DNA from: Nitrospinota bacterium
GTDB lineage: Bacteria; Nitrospirota; Nitrospiria; Nitrospirales; UBA8639
Assembly: GCA_022561525.1 (NCBI GenBank)
Contig: JADFRB010000123.1
Location: forward strand, 1-6,359
Length of the DNA: 6,359 bases
Direction: 5' to 3'
A program made the translations under genes and the position numbers. Below are positions 1-5,416 of the stretch, piece after piece. How positions within the stretch are numbered: the first letter of the stretch is position 1; the number at the start of each line of letters is the position of its first letter. The notes under the pieces were generated by a model. It was given only the letters and a program-made list of their open reading frames with translations. It was not told where the DNA came from and ran no database searches.

Positions 1-2702
1 CGATTATTGGCGACGGATTCGAATATCGGGAGCTCAAGGACGTGGCCGACGATATGCGCGATGAATTTCTACGATTGGATGATGTGGCCAAAGTTGACAT
101 CACCGGTGCACAAGACGAGCGAATTTTTGTGGAATATAATAATGCCCGCCTGTCCGAGCTCGGCATTTCACCCTCTCAATTACAGCAAATGCTCCAAGCC
201 ACCAATATCATTATCCCAGGGGGTGACATCACCACGACTGAAGAAAAAATCGTGCTTGAGCCATCGGGAAACTTTGAATCATTTGAAGAGATTCAACGAG
301 CCGTCATTAATATTCCCGGCACAAAGGAAATGATTTACCTGGAAGATGTCGTGGCTATCACGAGAGGCTATATTGATCCACCCACTACGAAAATGCGTGC
401 GACAGGAGAGCCGGCGTTGGGATTGGCGATTTCGATGCGTGAAGGGGGAAACATGATTAGCCTCGGTGACCAGGTCAACGAGGTCCTCAAGAGGGCGGAA
501 GGCGAGTTCCCGATCGGGATTGAGCTTGACACGATCCAGTTCCAACCCGGAGCGGTGAAGAAAAAAATTGATGATTTTGCAGGAAACTTGATCCAGGCAG
601 TGATTATTGTTGGTGGGGTGATGCTGCTGACATTAGGTCTGCGGACTGGTCTCGTCGTCACGAGTCTGATTCCCATGGCCATCGTGATGAATTTTATGGT
701 GATGTCATTTTTCGGTATTGGTATCGATCAAATGTCATTGGCGGCCCTCATTATTGCACTAGGTCTCTTGGTTGATAACGCCATCGTCATGTCAGAATCC
801 ACCATAGTTCGAATGGCTGCAGGTATGCCGGCCATGGATGCGGCGGTGAATTCTGCCAATGAGTTAAAGATTCCTCTGTTAACGTCTTCTCTCACAACGG
901 CCGCAGCCTTTCTTCCTATTTATCTTGCAGAGTCGAATGCAGGTGAGTATACCGCCCCGATCTTTCAGGTGGTGACCATTACGCTGTTGTGCTCTTGGTT
1001 GTTATCCCTCACCATGGTTCCGTTGCTCTGTGTTCATTTCTTGAAAGTCAAAGTTGAGCCGGAAGGCGAATCCTTTCATTCACCGTTTTACGTGCGATAC
1101 CGAAATATACTGCTGATGCTGGTCCGGCACCCATGGTTTTCAATGGCGGGAGTGTTAGGGGTGTTCTTCATTTCTCTTATAGGCTTCACCTATATTCCCA
1201 ATATTTTCTTTCCCCCAAACGATCGCCCCACATTTACTGCAGAAATTGAATTGCCCACGGGAACACCTATTGAAAAAACTGAAAAGGTGGTCAAAGAAAT
1301 TGAAAGGTTTATTCTAGACAACTTACAAGTCAACGCGGATCGCGAAACTGGAGTGACCAATTGGGGCTCCTATATTGGCCAGGGAGCCCCGCGTTTTATT
1401 TTGCCCTATAGCCCGGAGCAGTCTCGACCAGAATATGCACATATGGTGATCAACGCGACCTCCCGCGATGTGATTGACTCCTTAATCCAAGAATTAGAGG
1501 CGTTTTGCGTGAATCGTTTTCCTGACATCAAAGCCACGATTCGACCCCTGGACATGGGACCACCAGCTTGGCCACCCATCGAAGTCCGAATCTCTGGCAA
1601 AGATATCGACGTGTTGTTTGATCTCGTCGATCAGGTCAAGGCCAAGATACGGTCCATTCCCGGAACCAAACTTATCGATGATGATTGGGGAGCGCGATCC
1701 AAAAAGATTATTGTCGATATCAACCAACCTCGCGCGCTCCGTGCCGGTGTGACCAGTCAGGACATCGCGATCTCGCTGCAAACGTTTCTTACGGGTTTGG
1801 AAACCACAGAATATCGTGAAGACGATAAACTCATTCCAGTGATTCTTCGCTCAGTTGGGGCTCAACGGCAGGATATTGGAAAGCTGGAAAGTATTAATGT
1901 GTTTTCCCAAGCGACAGGGCGGTCCGTGCCGTTAAGGCAAGTGGCTGATCTAGAAATCGTGTGGCAGCCGGCCAAGATCAAACGTCGCAACCGGTTGCAG
2001 ACCGTGACGATCGAGGCCGGTTTGATTCCTGGTCTCACGGCCACAGAGGTTAATAGGGAATTGGAACCATGGTTGGAGGAACAGGAGAAGAATTGGGGCT
2101 TTGGCTACTTTTGGGAATTTGGGGGCGAAACCGAAAAATCTGGAAAGGCGCAGAAATCAATTGGCGCAAAGCTGCCCGTGGCTGGATTACTTATAGTATT
2201 GCTCCTTGTTGGGCAATTTAACTCTGTGAGGCGGCCACTCATTATTTTGCTCACCATTCCGCTTGGGATCATTGGTGTTGTGGCGGGTCTACTCATCGCA
2301 CGATCGTATTTTGGATTTATGACGCTCTTGGGCGTCATTGCCTTATCAGGGATAGTCATCAACAATGCGATTGTGTTGCTTGATCGTATTCAAATTGAAA
2401 TAGAGGAGAATGGGTTGGAGCCGGCTCGCGCGGTGATTGAGTCCGCACAAAAGCGATTGCGTCCTATTATCTTGACCACCGTTACCACCGTCGGTGGCCT
2501 CCTTCCCCTGTGGTTCGGTGGTGGTCCTATGTGGGAGCCCATGGCCATTTCCATCATCTTTGGTTTGGTCTTTGCAACCGTCTTGACCCTCGGATTGTGC
2601 CGGTCCTCTATACGATCTTATTCAAGGTCAACTTTAAAAAATTTCAATATTGAGGTTGAAACGGACTATCTTCCCCATGGGATGAACGAATTACCCTATT
2701 GA
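1..2702 (+). CDS. RND-family efflux permease (AcrB/HAE1-like), 5'-truncated, C-terminus frameshifted
   Basis: Inner-membrane proton-driven RND pump that normally works with a periplasmic adaptor and an outer-membrane channel; neither is visible here. The frame is open from base 3 to the left edge, so the in-frame GTG at 42 is internal. About 899 residues are visible against roughly 1,030-1,080 for the family, so the first TM helix and part of the first porter domain are missing. Visible in order: the rest of the first periplasmic domain (DERIFVEYNNARL, VEYNNARLSELGISPSQL); a TM bundle from about base 590 to 1050; TM7 near 1140-1200; a second periplasmic domain; and the final bundle from about 2165. 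The TM4 signature GLLVDNAIVMSES carries the proton-relay Asp (codon 774). The second Asp of AcrB is Asn, as in many relatives. The substrate cannot be inferred. The last 36 codons (from 2595) are out of frame; see the frameshift entry. Family call is firm. Confidence 0.95.
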   Translation, partial: IIGDGFEYRELKDVADDMRDEFLRLDDVAKVDITGAQDERIFVEYNNARLSELGISPSQLQQMLQATNIIIPGGDITTTEEKIVLEPSGNFESFEEIQRAVINIPGTKEMIYLEDVVAITRGYIDPPTTKMRATGEPALGLAISMREGGNMISLGDQVNEVLKRAEGEFPIGIELDTIQFQPGAVKKKIDDFAGNLIQAVIIVGGVMLLTLGLRTGLVVTSLIPMAIVMNFMVMSFFGIGIDQMSLAALIIALGLLVDNAIVMSESTIVRMAAGMPAMDAAVNSANELKIPLLTSSLTTAAAFLPIYLAESNAGEYTAPIFQVVTITLLCSWLLSLTMVPLLCVHFLKVKVEPEGESFHSPFYVRYRNILLMLVRHPWFSMAGVLGVFFISLIGFTYIPNIFFPPNDRPTFTAEIELPTGTPIEKTEKVVKEIERFILDNLQVNADRETGVTNWGSYIGQGAPRFILPYSPEQSRPEYAHMVINATSRDVIDSLIQELEAFCVNRFPDIKATIRPLDMGPPAWPPIEVRISGKDIDVLFDLVDQVKAKIRSIPGTKLIDDDWGARSKKIIVDINQPRALRAGVTSQDIAISLQTFLTGLETTEYREDDKLIPVILRSVGAQRQDIGKLESINVFSQATGRSVPLRQVADLEIVWQPAKIKRRNRLQTVTIEAGLIPGLTATEVNRELEPWLEEQEKNWGFGYFWEFGGETEKSGKAQKSIGAKLPVAGLLIVLLLVGQFNSVRRPLIILLTIPLGIIGVVAGLLIARSYFGFMTLLGVIALSGIVINNAIVLLDRIQIEIEENGLEPARAVIESAQKRLRPIILTTVTTVGGLLPLWFGGGPMWEPMAISIIFGLVFATVLTLGLCRSSIRSYSRSTLKNFNIEVETDYLPHGMNELPY
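2592..2653 (+). other. Frameshift at the 3' end of the RND gene; frame-corrected stop at 2651-2653
   Basis: As written, the RND frame ends with a non-family tail (TLGLCRSSIRSYSRS and so on) and stops at 2702. From base 2597 in the next frame the sequence reads VPVLYTILFKVNFKKFQY and stops at 2651-2653. That is the normal end of this pump family (TLGxVPVLY, then a short basic tail). Adding one T to the TT at 2595-2596 gives TLGFVPVLY with no other change. The gene therefore ended at 2653 ancestrally or in reality. The result is either a sequencing or assembly undercall or a real recent deletion that swaps the last 18 or so residues for 35 foreign ones. The final TM helix is kept in either case. 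Confidence 0.85.
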
Positions 2703-3014
2703 ACACTCCCGGATGAAGTTGTTTACGCTGGACGACCGGTTAGTGATCAGGAAGGCGGGCGGTCTGTCGATAACGGATAAGTTGGCCGTCTTGGATACGC
2801 TTCATCGGCTACTCAATCTGGAAGTTCATCGGAAGAATACATGAACATACGATTGAGAGAAAATGATGAATTTCAGTTTTGAACTCGGATTTCAATATGG
2901 AACACGTTCCTAGCAGGCCATCATTTCGCCGCTCGGGAGTTGTCACAGTTTCCAGCTCACGCTTCACGGCTAAAGAGAGCGACATGAAATACATCGAAAA
3001 AAGCATTGAAGTGA
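2654..3014. other. Stretch of about 360 bases with no convincing gene
   Basis: This lies between the frame-corrected RND stop and the lipoprotein region. I see no tRNA, strong terminator or clear promoter. It holds only short ORFs with poor ribosome sites: 43 codons at 2713-2844 (listed separately), about 13 codons at 2841, and 51 codons at 2897-3052. Stops fall in all plus-strand frames. The minus-strand 65-codon ORF (2809-3006) has no family-like sequence. The stretch could be eroded coding DNA, since a few pieces read like protein, but I cannot reconstruct a gene. Confidence 0.5.
2713..2844 (+). CDS. Possible 43-aa hypothetical protein or gene remnant
   Basis: ATG at 2713 to TGA at 2842-2844. 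The product begins MKLFTLDDRLVIRKAGG and ends in a helix-like segment with regular Leu spacing (TDKLAVLDTLHRLLNLEV). The composition is protein-like, with charged and hydrophobic residues alternating. The frame stays open upstream only to the stop at 2683. No Shine-Dalgarno sequence precedes the ATG (CACTCCCGG). I do not recognise a family. It could be a small soluble protein trailing the pump gene or the leftover C-terminus of a decayed gene. Listed because it is the most protein-like frame in the gap; it may not be real. Confidence 0.22.
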   Translation: MKLFTLDDRLVIRKAGGLSITDKLAVLDTLHRLLNLEVHRKNT

Positions 3015-3064
3015 GTGAGTACGAAGCGTACAGTATACAAAATTTTACCTAAGAGAAAGTGGGG
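3015..3064 (+). other. Candidate true N-terminus of the lipoprotein, separated by one missing G
   Basis: In the neighbouring frame, GTG at 3015 reads MSTKRTVYKILPKRKW up to base 3062. That is a Lys/Arg-rich n-region ending exactly where the hydrophobic core GSLLVVIFLIFLLTGC begins in the annotated frame. Adding one G to the G-run at 3061-3064 fuses the two into a standard lipoprotein signal peptide of about 32 residues. The annotated GTG 3059 start instead gives a signal peptide with no positive charge and sits just after a stop codon (3050-3052). This is inference. Real proteins with weakly charged signal peptides exist, and GTG 3015 also lacks a strong Shine-Dalgarno. Confidence 0.45.
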
Positions 3065-3577
3065 AGTCTCCTGGTCGTAATCTTTCTCATTTTTCTACTG
3101 ACAGGTTGTACCGCAGCCGGTGATCGACTGTCTGGATCAGCCTTACATCGAGACCCCGGCATTGCCTATCCCACCAGGCTTGACCATATTCACATTGGGG
3201 TCACAACCGAAGACGATGTTCGGAACCTCTTTGGTAACCCGACGGACATCCAACTATCGTCTGACCATACCCAGGCCTATGAGTCTTGGGCCTATGCTAA
3301 AGCGAACCCTTCAATTCACCCATTGCAGTATGTCCCGGGATTTGGTGCGCTTTCTCTTTCCAAACAACAGCACCAATCATCCTTCTCTATTAGCTTTTCT
3401 CCTGATGGAATCGTCGATGGGATTGGACTCAGGGACGTTCAACCTTTTGGGGAGGCAGGGGCATCACTGTCTACTCTCGGAACCACATCCCATGTTCTTC
3501 CCTACGGAATGAATAATCCCTTAACCCATCACGCAAGGCAGGATGCCTCTTTTGGTTCCGGCAATTCCGGAGAATAA
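3059..3577 (+). CDS. Small lipoprotein with BamE/SmpA-OmlA-like segment
   Basis: The 172-residue frame starts at GTG 3059. A hydrophobic stretch (residues 3-14) leads to a lipobox, LTGC, with lipidated Cys17, so the mature protein is a roughly 156-residue lipoprotein probably held in the outer membrane. Residues 44-60 (HIHIGVTTEDDVRNLFG) followed by NPT and an ESWAY strand at 75-79 resemble the small-lipoprotein BamE/OmlA fold motif (IxxGxTxxxVxxxxGxP, then WxY). A second strand pair (SSFSISFSPDGIVDGI) follows. The tail (about 130-172) is Ser/Gly/His-rich and looks disordered. BamE relatives help outer-membrane protein assembly or stabilise the envelope; whether this one does is unknown. The start is doubtful: the signal peptide has no basic n-region and the RBS is poor (see the 3015-3064 entry). 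The gene ends 32 bases before the Rieske fragment. Confidence 0.8.
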   Translation: MGSLLVVIFLIFLLTGCTAAGDRLSGSALHRDPGIAYPTRLDHIHIGVTTEDDVRNLFGNPTDIQLSSDHTQAYESWAYAKANPSIHPLQYVPGFGALSLSKQQHQSSFSISFSPDGIVDGIGLRDVQPFGEAGASLSTLGTTSHVLPYGMNNPLTHHARQDASFGSGNSGE

Positions 3578-3603
3578 TTTCTCCATGCACACAGGAGGTG
3601 TGC
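3569..3603 (+). promoter_or_regulatory. Two tandem small hairpins; the second holds the Shine-Dalgarno of the Rieske fragment in its loop
   Basis: Hairpin 1: GGAGAA (3569-3574), loop TAAT, TTCTCC (3579-3584). The lipoprotein's TAA stop lies in the loop. Hairpin 2: GCACAC (3587-3592), loop AGGAG (3593-3597), GTGTGC (3598-3603). The ribosome-binding sequence AGGAGGTG (3593-3600) is therefore half loop and half stem, 9 bases before the ATG at 3610. Both stems are perfect 6-bp pairings. Neither is followed by a T-run, so they are not intrinsic terminators. They could tune translation or mark an RNA processing site between the two genes. The arms are short enough that chance is possible. Confidence 0.4.
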
Positions 3604-3609
3604 TTCACA

Positions 3610-3830
3610 ATGGACGATCCCACACAATCAGATCAGCATGAGCCCGAAGGTGGATTTTACACCCCGGTTGGATCGCGACGCTCTTTCTCCAATGGGTAAC
3701 CGGTGGCATTGCGTGTGTGATTGGTCTTGGGCTCGCTGTGCCTTTGGCTGCCTACTTTATCGGGGCTTCATCAAATCGAGTGGGTCGATACTATCGACCC
3801 ACTCGATTTGATGAAGCCCCTTTTTTTTAA
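3610..3830 (+). pseudogene. Rieske iron-sulfur protein (cytochrome bc-type complex), N-terminal fragment, frameshifted and truncated
   Basis: ATG 3610 follows a strong Shine-Dalgarno (AGGAGGTG, 3593-3600). The written frame stops after 29 codons (TAA 3697-3699). Adding one T to the TTT at 3684-3686 joins it to the next frame and gives GGFYTPVGSRRSFLQW followed by VTGGIACVIGLGLAVPLAAY. This is a twin-arginine motif (SRRSFL) and a single hydrophobic anchor, the usual N-terminus of a Rieske subunit of a quinol:cytochrome c oxidoreductase (Tat-exported, anchored in the inner membrane). The corrected frame runs through the long palindrome and stops at 3828-3830, about 73 residues. The cluster-binding motifs (CxHxGC and CxCHGS), normally in the following 100 or more residues, are absent, so it cannot carry a 2Fe-2S centre. 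It may be a deletion remnant. It could also be an independent small membrane protein, but the Tat-Rieske style argues against that. Confidence 0.7.
3762..3828 (+). terminator. Perfect 29-bp inverted repeat with 1-base spacer plus T8: very strong intrinsic terminator
   Basis: The left arm 3762-3790 (begins GGGGCTTCATC) and the right arm 3792-3820 (ends GATGAAGCCCC) are exact reverse complements over 29 bases, with a single C (3791) between them. An unbroken run of eight T follows (3821-3828). The GC-rich base of the stem plus the U-tract is the classic Rho-independent terminator layout on the plus strand. No matching A-run precedes the left arm, so it is not symmetrical for minus-strand termination. 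Ordinary terminators have stems of roughly 5-15 bp with mismatches. A flawless 29-bp arm with almost no loop is unusual and suggests a recent origin, a template-switch event or a repeated element. The left arm starts exactly where recognisable Rieske sequence ends. Confidence 0.8.
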
Positions 3831-3840
3831 AAAGGTGACC

Positions 3841-4209
3841 GTGCACGAGATGGCGATCAACTGGAAAAAGATTGGCATGGTAATATTCGCGATCGTCATC
3901 GCGGCGTTTTTTATTGCAGCAGGACTTTCAAAGGTCATGCAGCCAGAAGACCATATGGAGAGTTTTGTTCGATGGGGGTACCCTGCGTGGTTTGTCTATT
4001 TCACCGGCGTGGTAGAACTCTGTGGAGCGGGGCTTTTGCTGGTACCCCGAGTGAGGTTGTATGGCGTGATGTTGTTAGGGGTGACGATGATTGCTGCAGC
4101 CTTGACCCATTTCCAGGCGGATGAAATGGCGGCTGTCCCGGTCCCGTTGGTTCTCTTAGTCCTTGTGGGTGCTCTCGGATTTTTTCATTGGAAGAGATCG
4201 GGCCAATAA
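3841..4209 (+). CDS. DoxX-like small integral membrane protein
   Basis: About 122 residues from GTG 3841, typical for DoxX-like proteins. GTG 3841 is preferred because AAAGG (3831-3835) lies 5 bases upstream; ATG 3850 (119 residues) is the alternative. Four hydrophobic helices are visible: MVIFAIVIAAFFIAAGLSKV, WFVYFTGVVELCGAGLLLV, YGVMLLGVTMIAAALTHF and VPLVLLVLVGALGFF. Family hallmarks are the AAGLSKVMQP turn after TM1, the RWGYPAWFVYFTGVVELCGA block, and the ALTHFQADE loop after TM3. The biochemical role of most DoxX-like proteins is unsettled; some are linked to thiol or quinone redox functions, and nothing here picks one. The gene starts 12 bases after the terminator's T-run, so transcription must read through it or start in an unrecognised promoter. 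Its last 54 bases overlap the convergent minus-strand gene. Confidence 0.85.
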   Translation: MHEMAINWKKIGMVIFAIVIAAFFIAAGLSKVMQPEDHMESFVRWGYPAWFVYFTGVVELCGAGLLLVPRVRLYGVMLLGVTMIAAALTHFQADEMAAVPVPLVLLVLVGALGFFHWKRSGQ

Positions 4210-4650
4210 TCGTAGAGAAGCCGTTTGCGAGGTCATCTTAGGCAAAGAAGCAATAAGGTCATCGCTTAGGGGATTCCCACCTGAAGTCGGTTGCCAGTCA
4301 ATCCGACCTGCCATTGTGAGTATTCGACCGTTGAGGGTTGTCTGAAGGCCGGAATGTACCAAGAGAGGTTTCCAAAATTTTCCGTGTACTGAGATTGGTT
4401 GAAGGCTGAACGTTCCCGCCTGTATCTTGGACGGAATTGCTGAGTGATATGTGTTGATGAGCAAATCCGGCTCAATCAAATTTCCAACCTGATACAACTC
4501 CAATCCTGATTCCGTTGACAGCACAAATAATTCTTGTGCTGATGACGAAACTGGCGAAGCGAGTAACAGGCCGAAGGTGGCAGCCAATGTCCAGGCAATG
4601 GACACGACCGAGTTTTTACGTCTGGGGTTTTTAAAAGGTATTGGATTCAT
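4156..4650 (-). CDS. Exported protein of unknown family (third gene of the sigma-54 operon)
   Basis: 164 residues. ATG at 4650 overlaps the TGA of the 58-aa gene (ATGA), with TGAGG (4665-4661) as ribosome site, so translation is probably coupled. A signal peptide is clear: basic n-region (KNPRRK, residues 7-12), hydrophobic core (about 14-31) and a cleavage site after Ala38 (SSSA/QEL). The mature protein starts QELFVLSTESGLELYQVG. It shows alternating strand-like segments, has no cysteine and no further TM helix, so it is probably periplasmic or secreted. I do not recognise a family. The C-terminus is odd. The last 18 codons run antisense into the DoxX-like gene, and from about residue 128 the sequence is Ser/Leu/Lys-rich and less protein-like. 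A neighbouring frame ends neatly (QVGLTGNRLQVGIP, stop near 4266), so an indel near 4320 cannot be excluded. Confidence 0.72.
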   Translation of the reverse strand: MNPIPFKNPRRKNSVVSIAWTLAATFGLLLASPVSSSAQELFVLSTESGLELYQVGNLIEPDLLINTYHSAIPSKIQAGTFSLQPISVHGKFWKPLLVHSGLQTTLNGRILTMAGRIDWQPTSGGNPLSDDLIASLPKMTSQTASLRLLARSLPMKKSESTHKD

Positions 4651-4823
4651 GATCTGTTTTCCTCATCACGTTGTTTGGCCGGGTCTTGAGGTTTCCCAGA
4701 TTCAGCCAAAAGTTTGTTTGCCTTTTCTAATGCCTCTTTGGCTTTTTTACACAGTTCACGAGCGTGTAAATTCAGGAGACAGGTTGCGGTATCTGCTTTT
4801 CTCTCTTTTTCCTCTTCGCTCAT
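4647..4823 (-). CDS. 58-aa charged, probably helical cytoplasmic protein (second gene of the sigma-54 operon)
   Basis: Starts at ATG 4823 behind a strong ribosome site (minus-strand AAGGAAAGGTGG, 4838-4827), which is why I prefer it to the in-frame TTG at 4856. It has no signal peptide and no hydrophobic segment, so it should stay in the cytoplasm while its two operon partners are exported. The sequence is rich in Glu, Lys and Ala, with helix/coiled-coil character across ARELCKKAKEALEKANKLL. Two cysteines lie near positions 15 and 25, and the tail (SGKPQDPAKQRDEENRS) is disordered and charged. Its TGA shares the ATGA with the next gene's start. Family not recognised. The size and charge would suit a small partner, chaperone or regulator of the exported proteins, but that is inference. 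Upstream spacing to the 112-aa gene is 59 bases with no terminator or promoter seen. Confidence 0.72.
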   Translation of the reverse strand: MSEEEKERKADTATCLLNLHARELCKKAKEALEKANKLLAESGKPQDPAKQRDEENRS

Positions 4824-4882
4824 GAACCACCTTTCCTTGGGTTTTGGCCATCTCAACTATACCTGCGTCGGTTCAATTAATG

Positions 4883-5221
4883 TTAGAAGGAGAAAAGGGT
4901 AAAACTCTCTTTCCCCGTGGGGCCAGGTAGTGGCGCCCAAGAACCTACTTGGGAATATTCTGAATCAAAGGTGATCCCTTGGACTGGTCTTGGCGTTTGG
5001 CCCTCACTCATGAGGGGTGTGTTTTTCAATAAGGGTGTTTGAGTTGCCAGCCAATCATTTGGTTGCCCGACTGTCTTTTTCATTTCTTGGGAAAGTTGGT
5101 CAGTTTGAAAAAGCCCTTGGCCGAGTAGCACCCTCCATTCTTGAGCCAAAACCGTGGAGGTATTCATCAACACTGTCGCGGTGATCAAGATGGCGATGAA
5201 GAATGAAGTGGTGTGTTTCAT
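4883..5221 (-). CDS. Exported 112-aa protein of unknown family (first gene of the sigma-54 operon)
   Basis: ATG 5221 follows AAGGAG (minus strand, 5234-5229) at 7 bases, a strong start. The signal peptide is MKHTTSF, then a hydrophobic core (about residues 7-19), with a likely cleavage after Ala26 (TVLA/QEW). The mature protein is about 86 residues, starting QEWRVLLGQGLFQTDQLSQE. It has an amphipathic helical first half, then Pro/Gly-rich segments (GQTPRPVQG, SWAPLPGPTGKES). There is no cysteine and no second TM helix, so it is probably periplasmic or secreted. I do not recognise the family. It is the promoter-proximal gene behind a consensus sigma-54 promoter (predicted leader about 40 bases), so the adjacent NtrC-type activator is the obvious regulator. 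The mature N-terminus resembles that of the 164-aa operon partner (AQE..VL). Confidence 0.78.
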   Translation of the reverse strand: MKHTTSFFIAILITATVLMNTSTVLAQEWRVLLGQGLFQTDQLSQEMKKTVGQPNDWLATQTPLLKNTPLMSEGQTPRPVQGITFDSEYSQVGSWAPLPGPTGKESFTLFSF

Positions 5222-5271
5222 GGCGTTGCTCCTTGTGTTGTGGCTCTAATCACGTTTCATTAAATTAATAA

Positions 5272-5287
5272 AGCAAGCCATGTGCCA
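5272..5287 (-). promoter_or_regulatory. Sigma-54 (-24/-12) promoter of the three-gene operon
   Basis: On the minus strand the sequence reads TGGCAC (5287-5282), five bases (ATGGC), then TTGCT (5276-5272). This matches the sigma-54 consensus TGGCAC-N5-TTGCW at every defined position, with the invariant GG and GC ten bases apart. Transcription should begin near 5261, giving a leader of about 40 bases before the ATG at 5221. Upstream (5288-5345) is strongly A/T-rich, as is common where DNA bends to bring the activator to the promoter. A sigma-54 activator is encoded immediately upstream in the same orientation. Confidence 0.92.
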
Positions 5288-5346
5288 AAATGAAAAAATA
5301 AGAAATATTCTATTTTTCATTTAAAAACAAATAGTTAGGAAAAGTA

Positions 5347-5416
5347 ACCAAAAAATGGTTCGATAAAAAATCTTTGTGGCCGCCGTGATACTTCGTGGCC
5401 TGTGACATGTCGTGGA
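5347..5416 (-). promoter_or_regulatory. Candidate upstream activator-binding region
   Basis: This lies about 85-155 bases upstream of the predicted start, the usual distance for sigma-54 enhancer sites. It contains an inverted repeat, AACCA (5347-5351) / TGGTT (5357-5361), with a 5-base A spacer. It also contains a repeated GTGG: TTTGTGGCC (5374-5382), TTCGTGGCC (5393-5401) and GTCGTGG (5410-5416), at about 19- and 17-base steps. The activator's binding sequence is unknown, so this is positional inference only. Confidence 0.3.

Noticed and set aside
2592..2653. Programmed ribosomal frameshifting at the RND 3' end (and likewise at 3684)
   Set aside because: Neither site has an X-XXY-YYZ-type slippery heptamer or a following stimulatory structure, and these families do not use it.
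3019..3031. Small inverted repeat GTACG-AAG-CGTAC as an operator
   Set aside because: It has 5-bp arms only, no clear promoter lies nearby, and it falls inside the probable lipoprotein N-terminus.
2897..3052. 51-codon frame containing MKYIEKSIEV (ATG 2984), which resembles the first residues of SRPBCC cyclase/dehydrase-like proteins
   Set aside because: It stops after only 12 more residues, the following sequence does not match that family, and it overlaps the more convincing lipoprotein n-region. Ten residues are too few to claim homology.
3120..3512. 130-codon plus-strand frame inside the lipoprotein gene
   Set aside because: It is the shifted shadow of the lipoprotein frame, which has the lipobox and BamE-like motif; this one has no family features.
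3721..3840. N-terminal extension of the DoxX-like frame through the palindrome
   Set aside because: The frame is open, but it is the alternative reading of Rieske and terminator sequence. A good ribosome site precedes GTG 3841, and the shorter length suits the family.
4647..4856. 69-codon version of the small operon gene starting at TTG 4856
   Set aside because: It has a poor start codon and no ribosome site, whereas ATG 4823 has AAGGAAAGGTGG just upstream.
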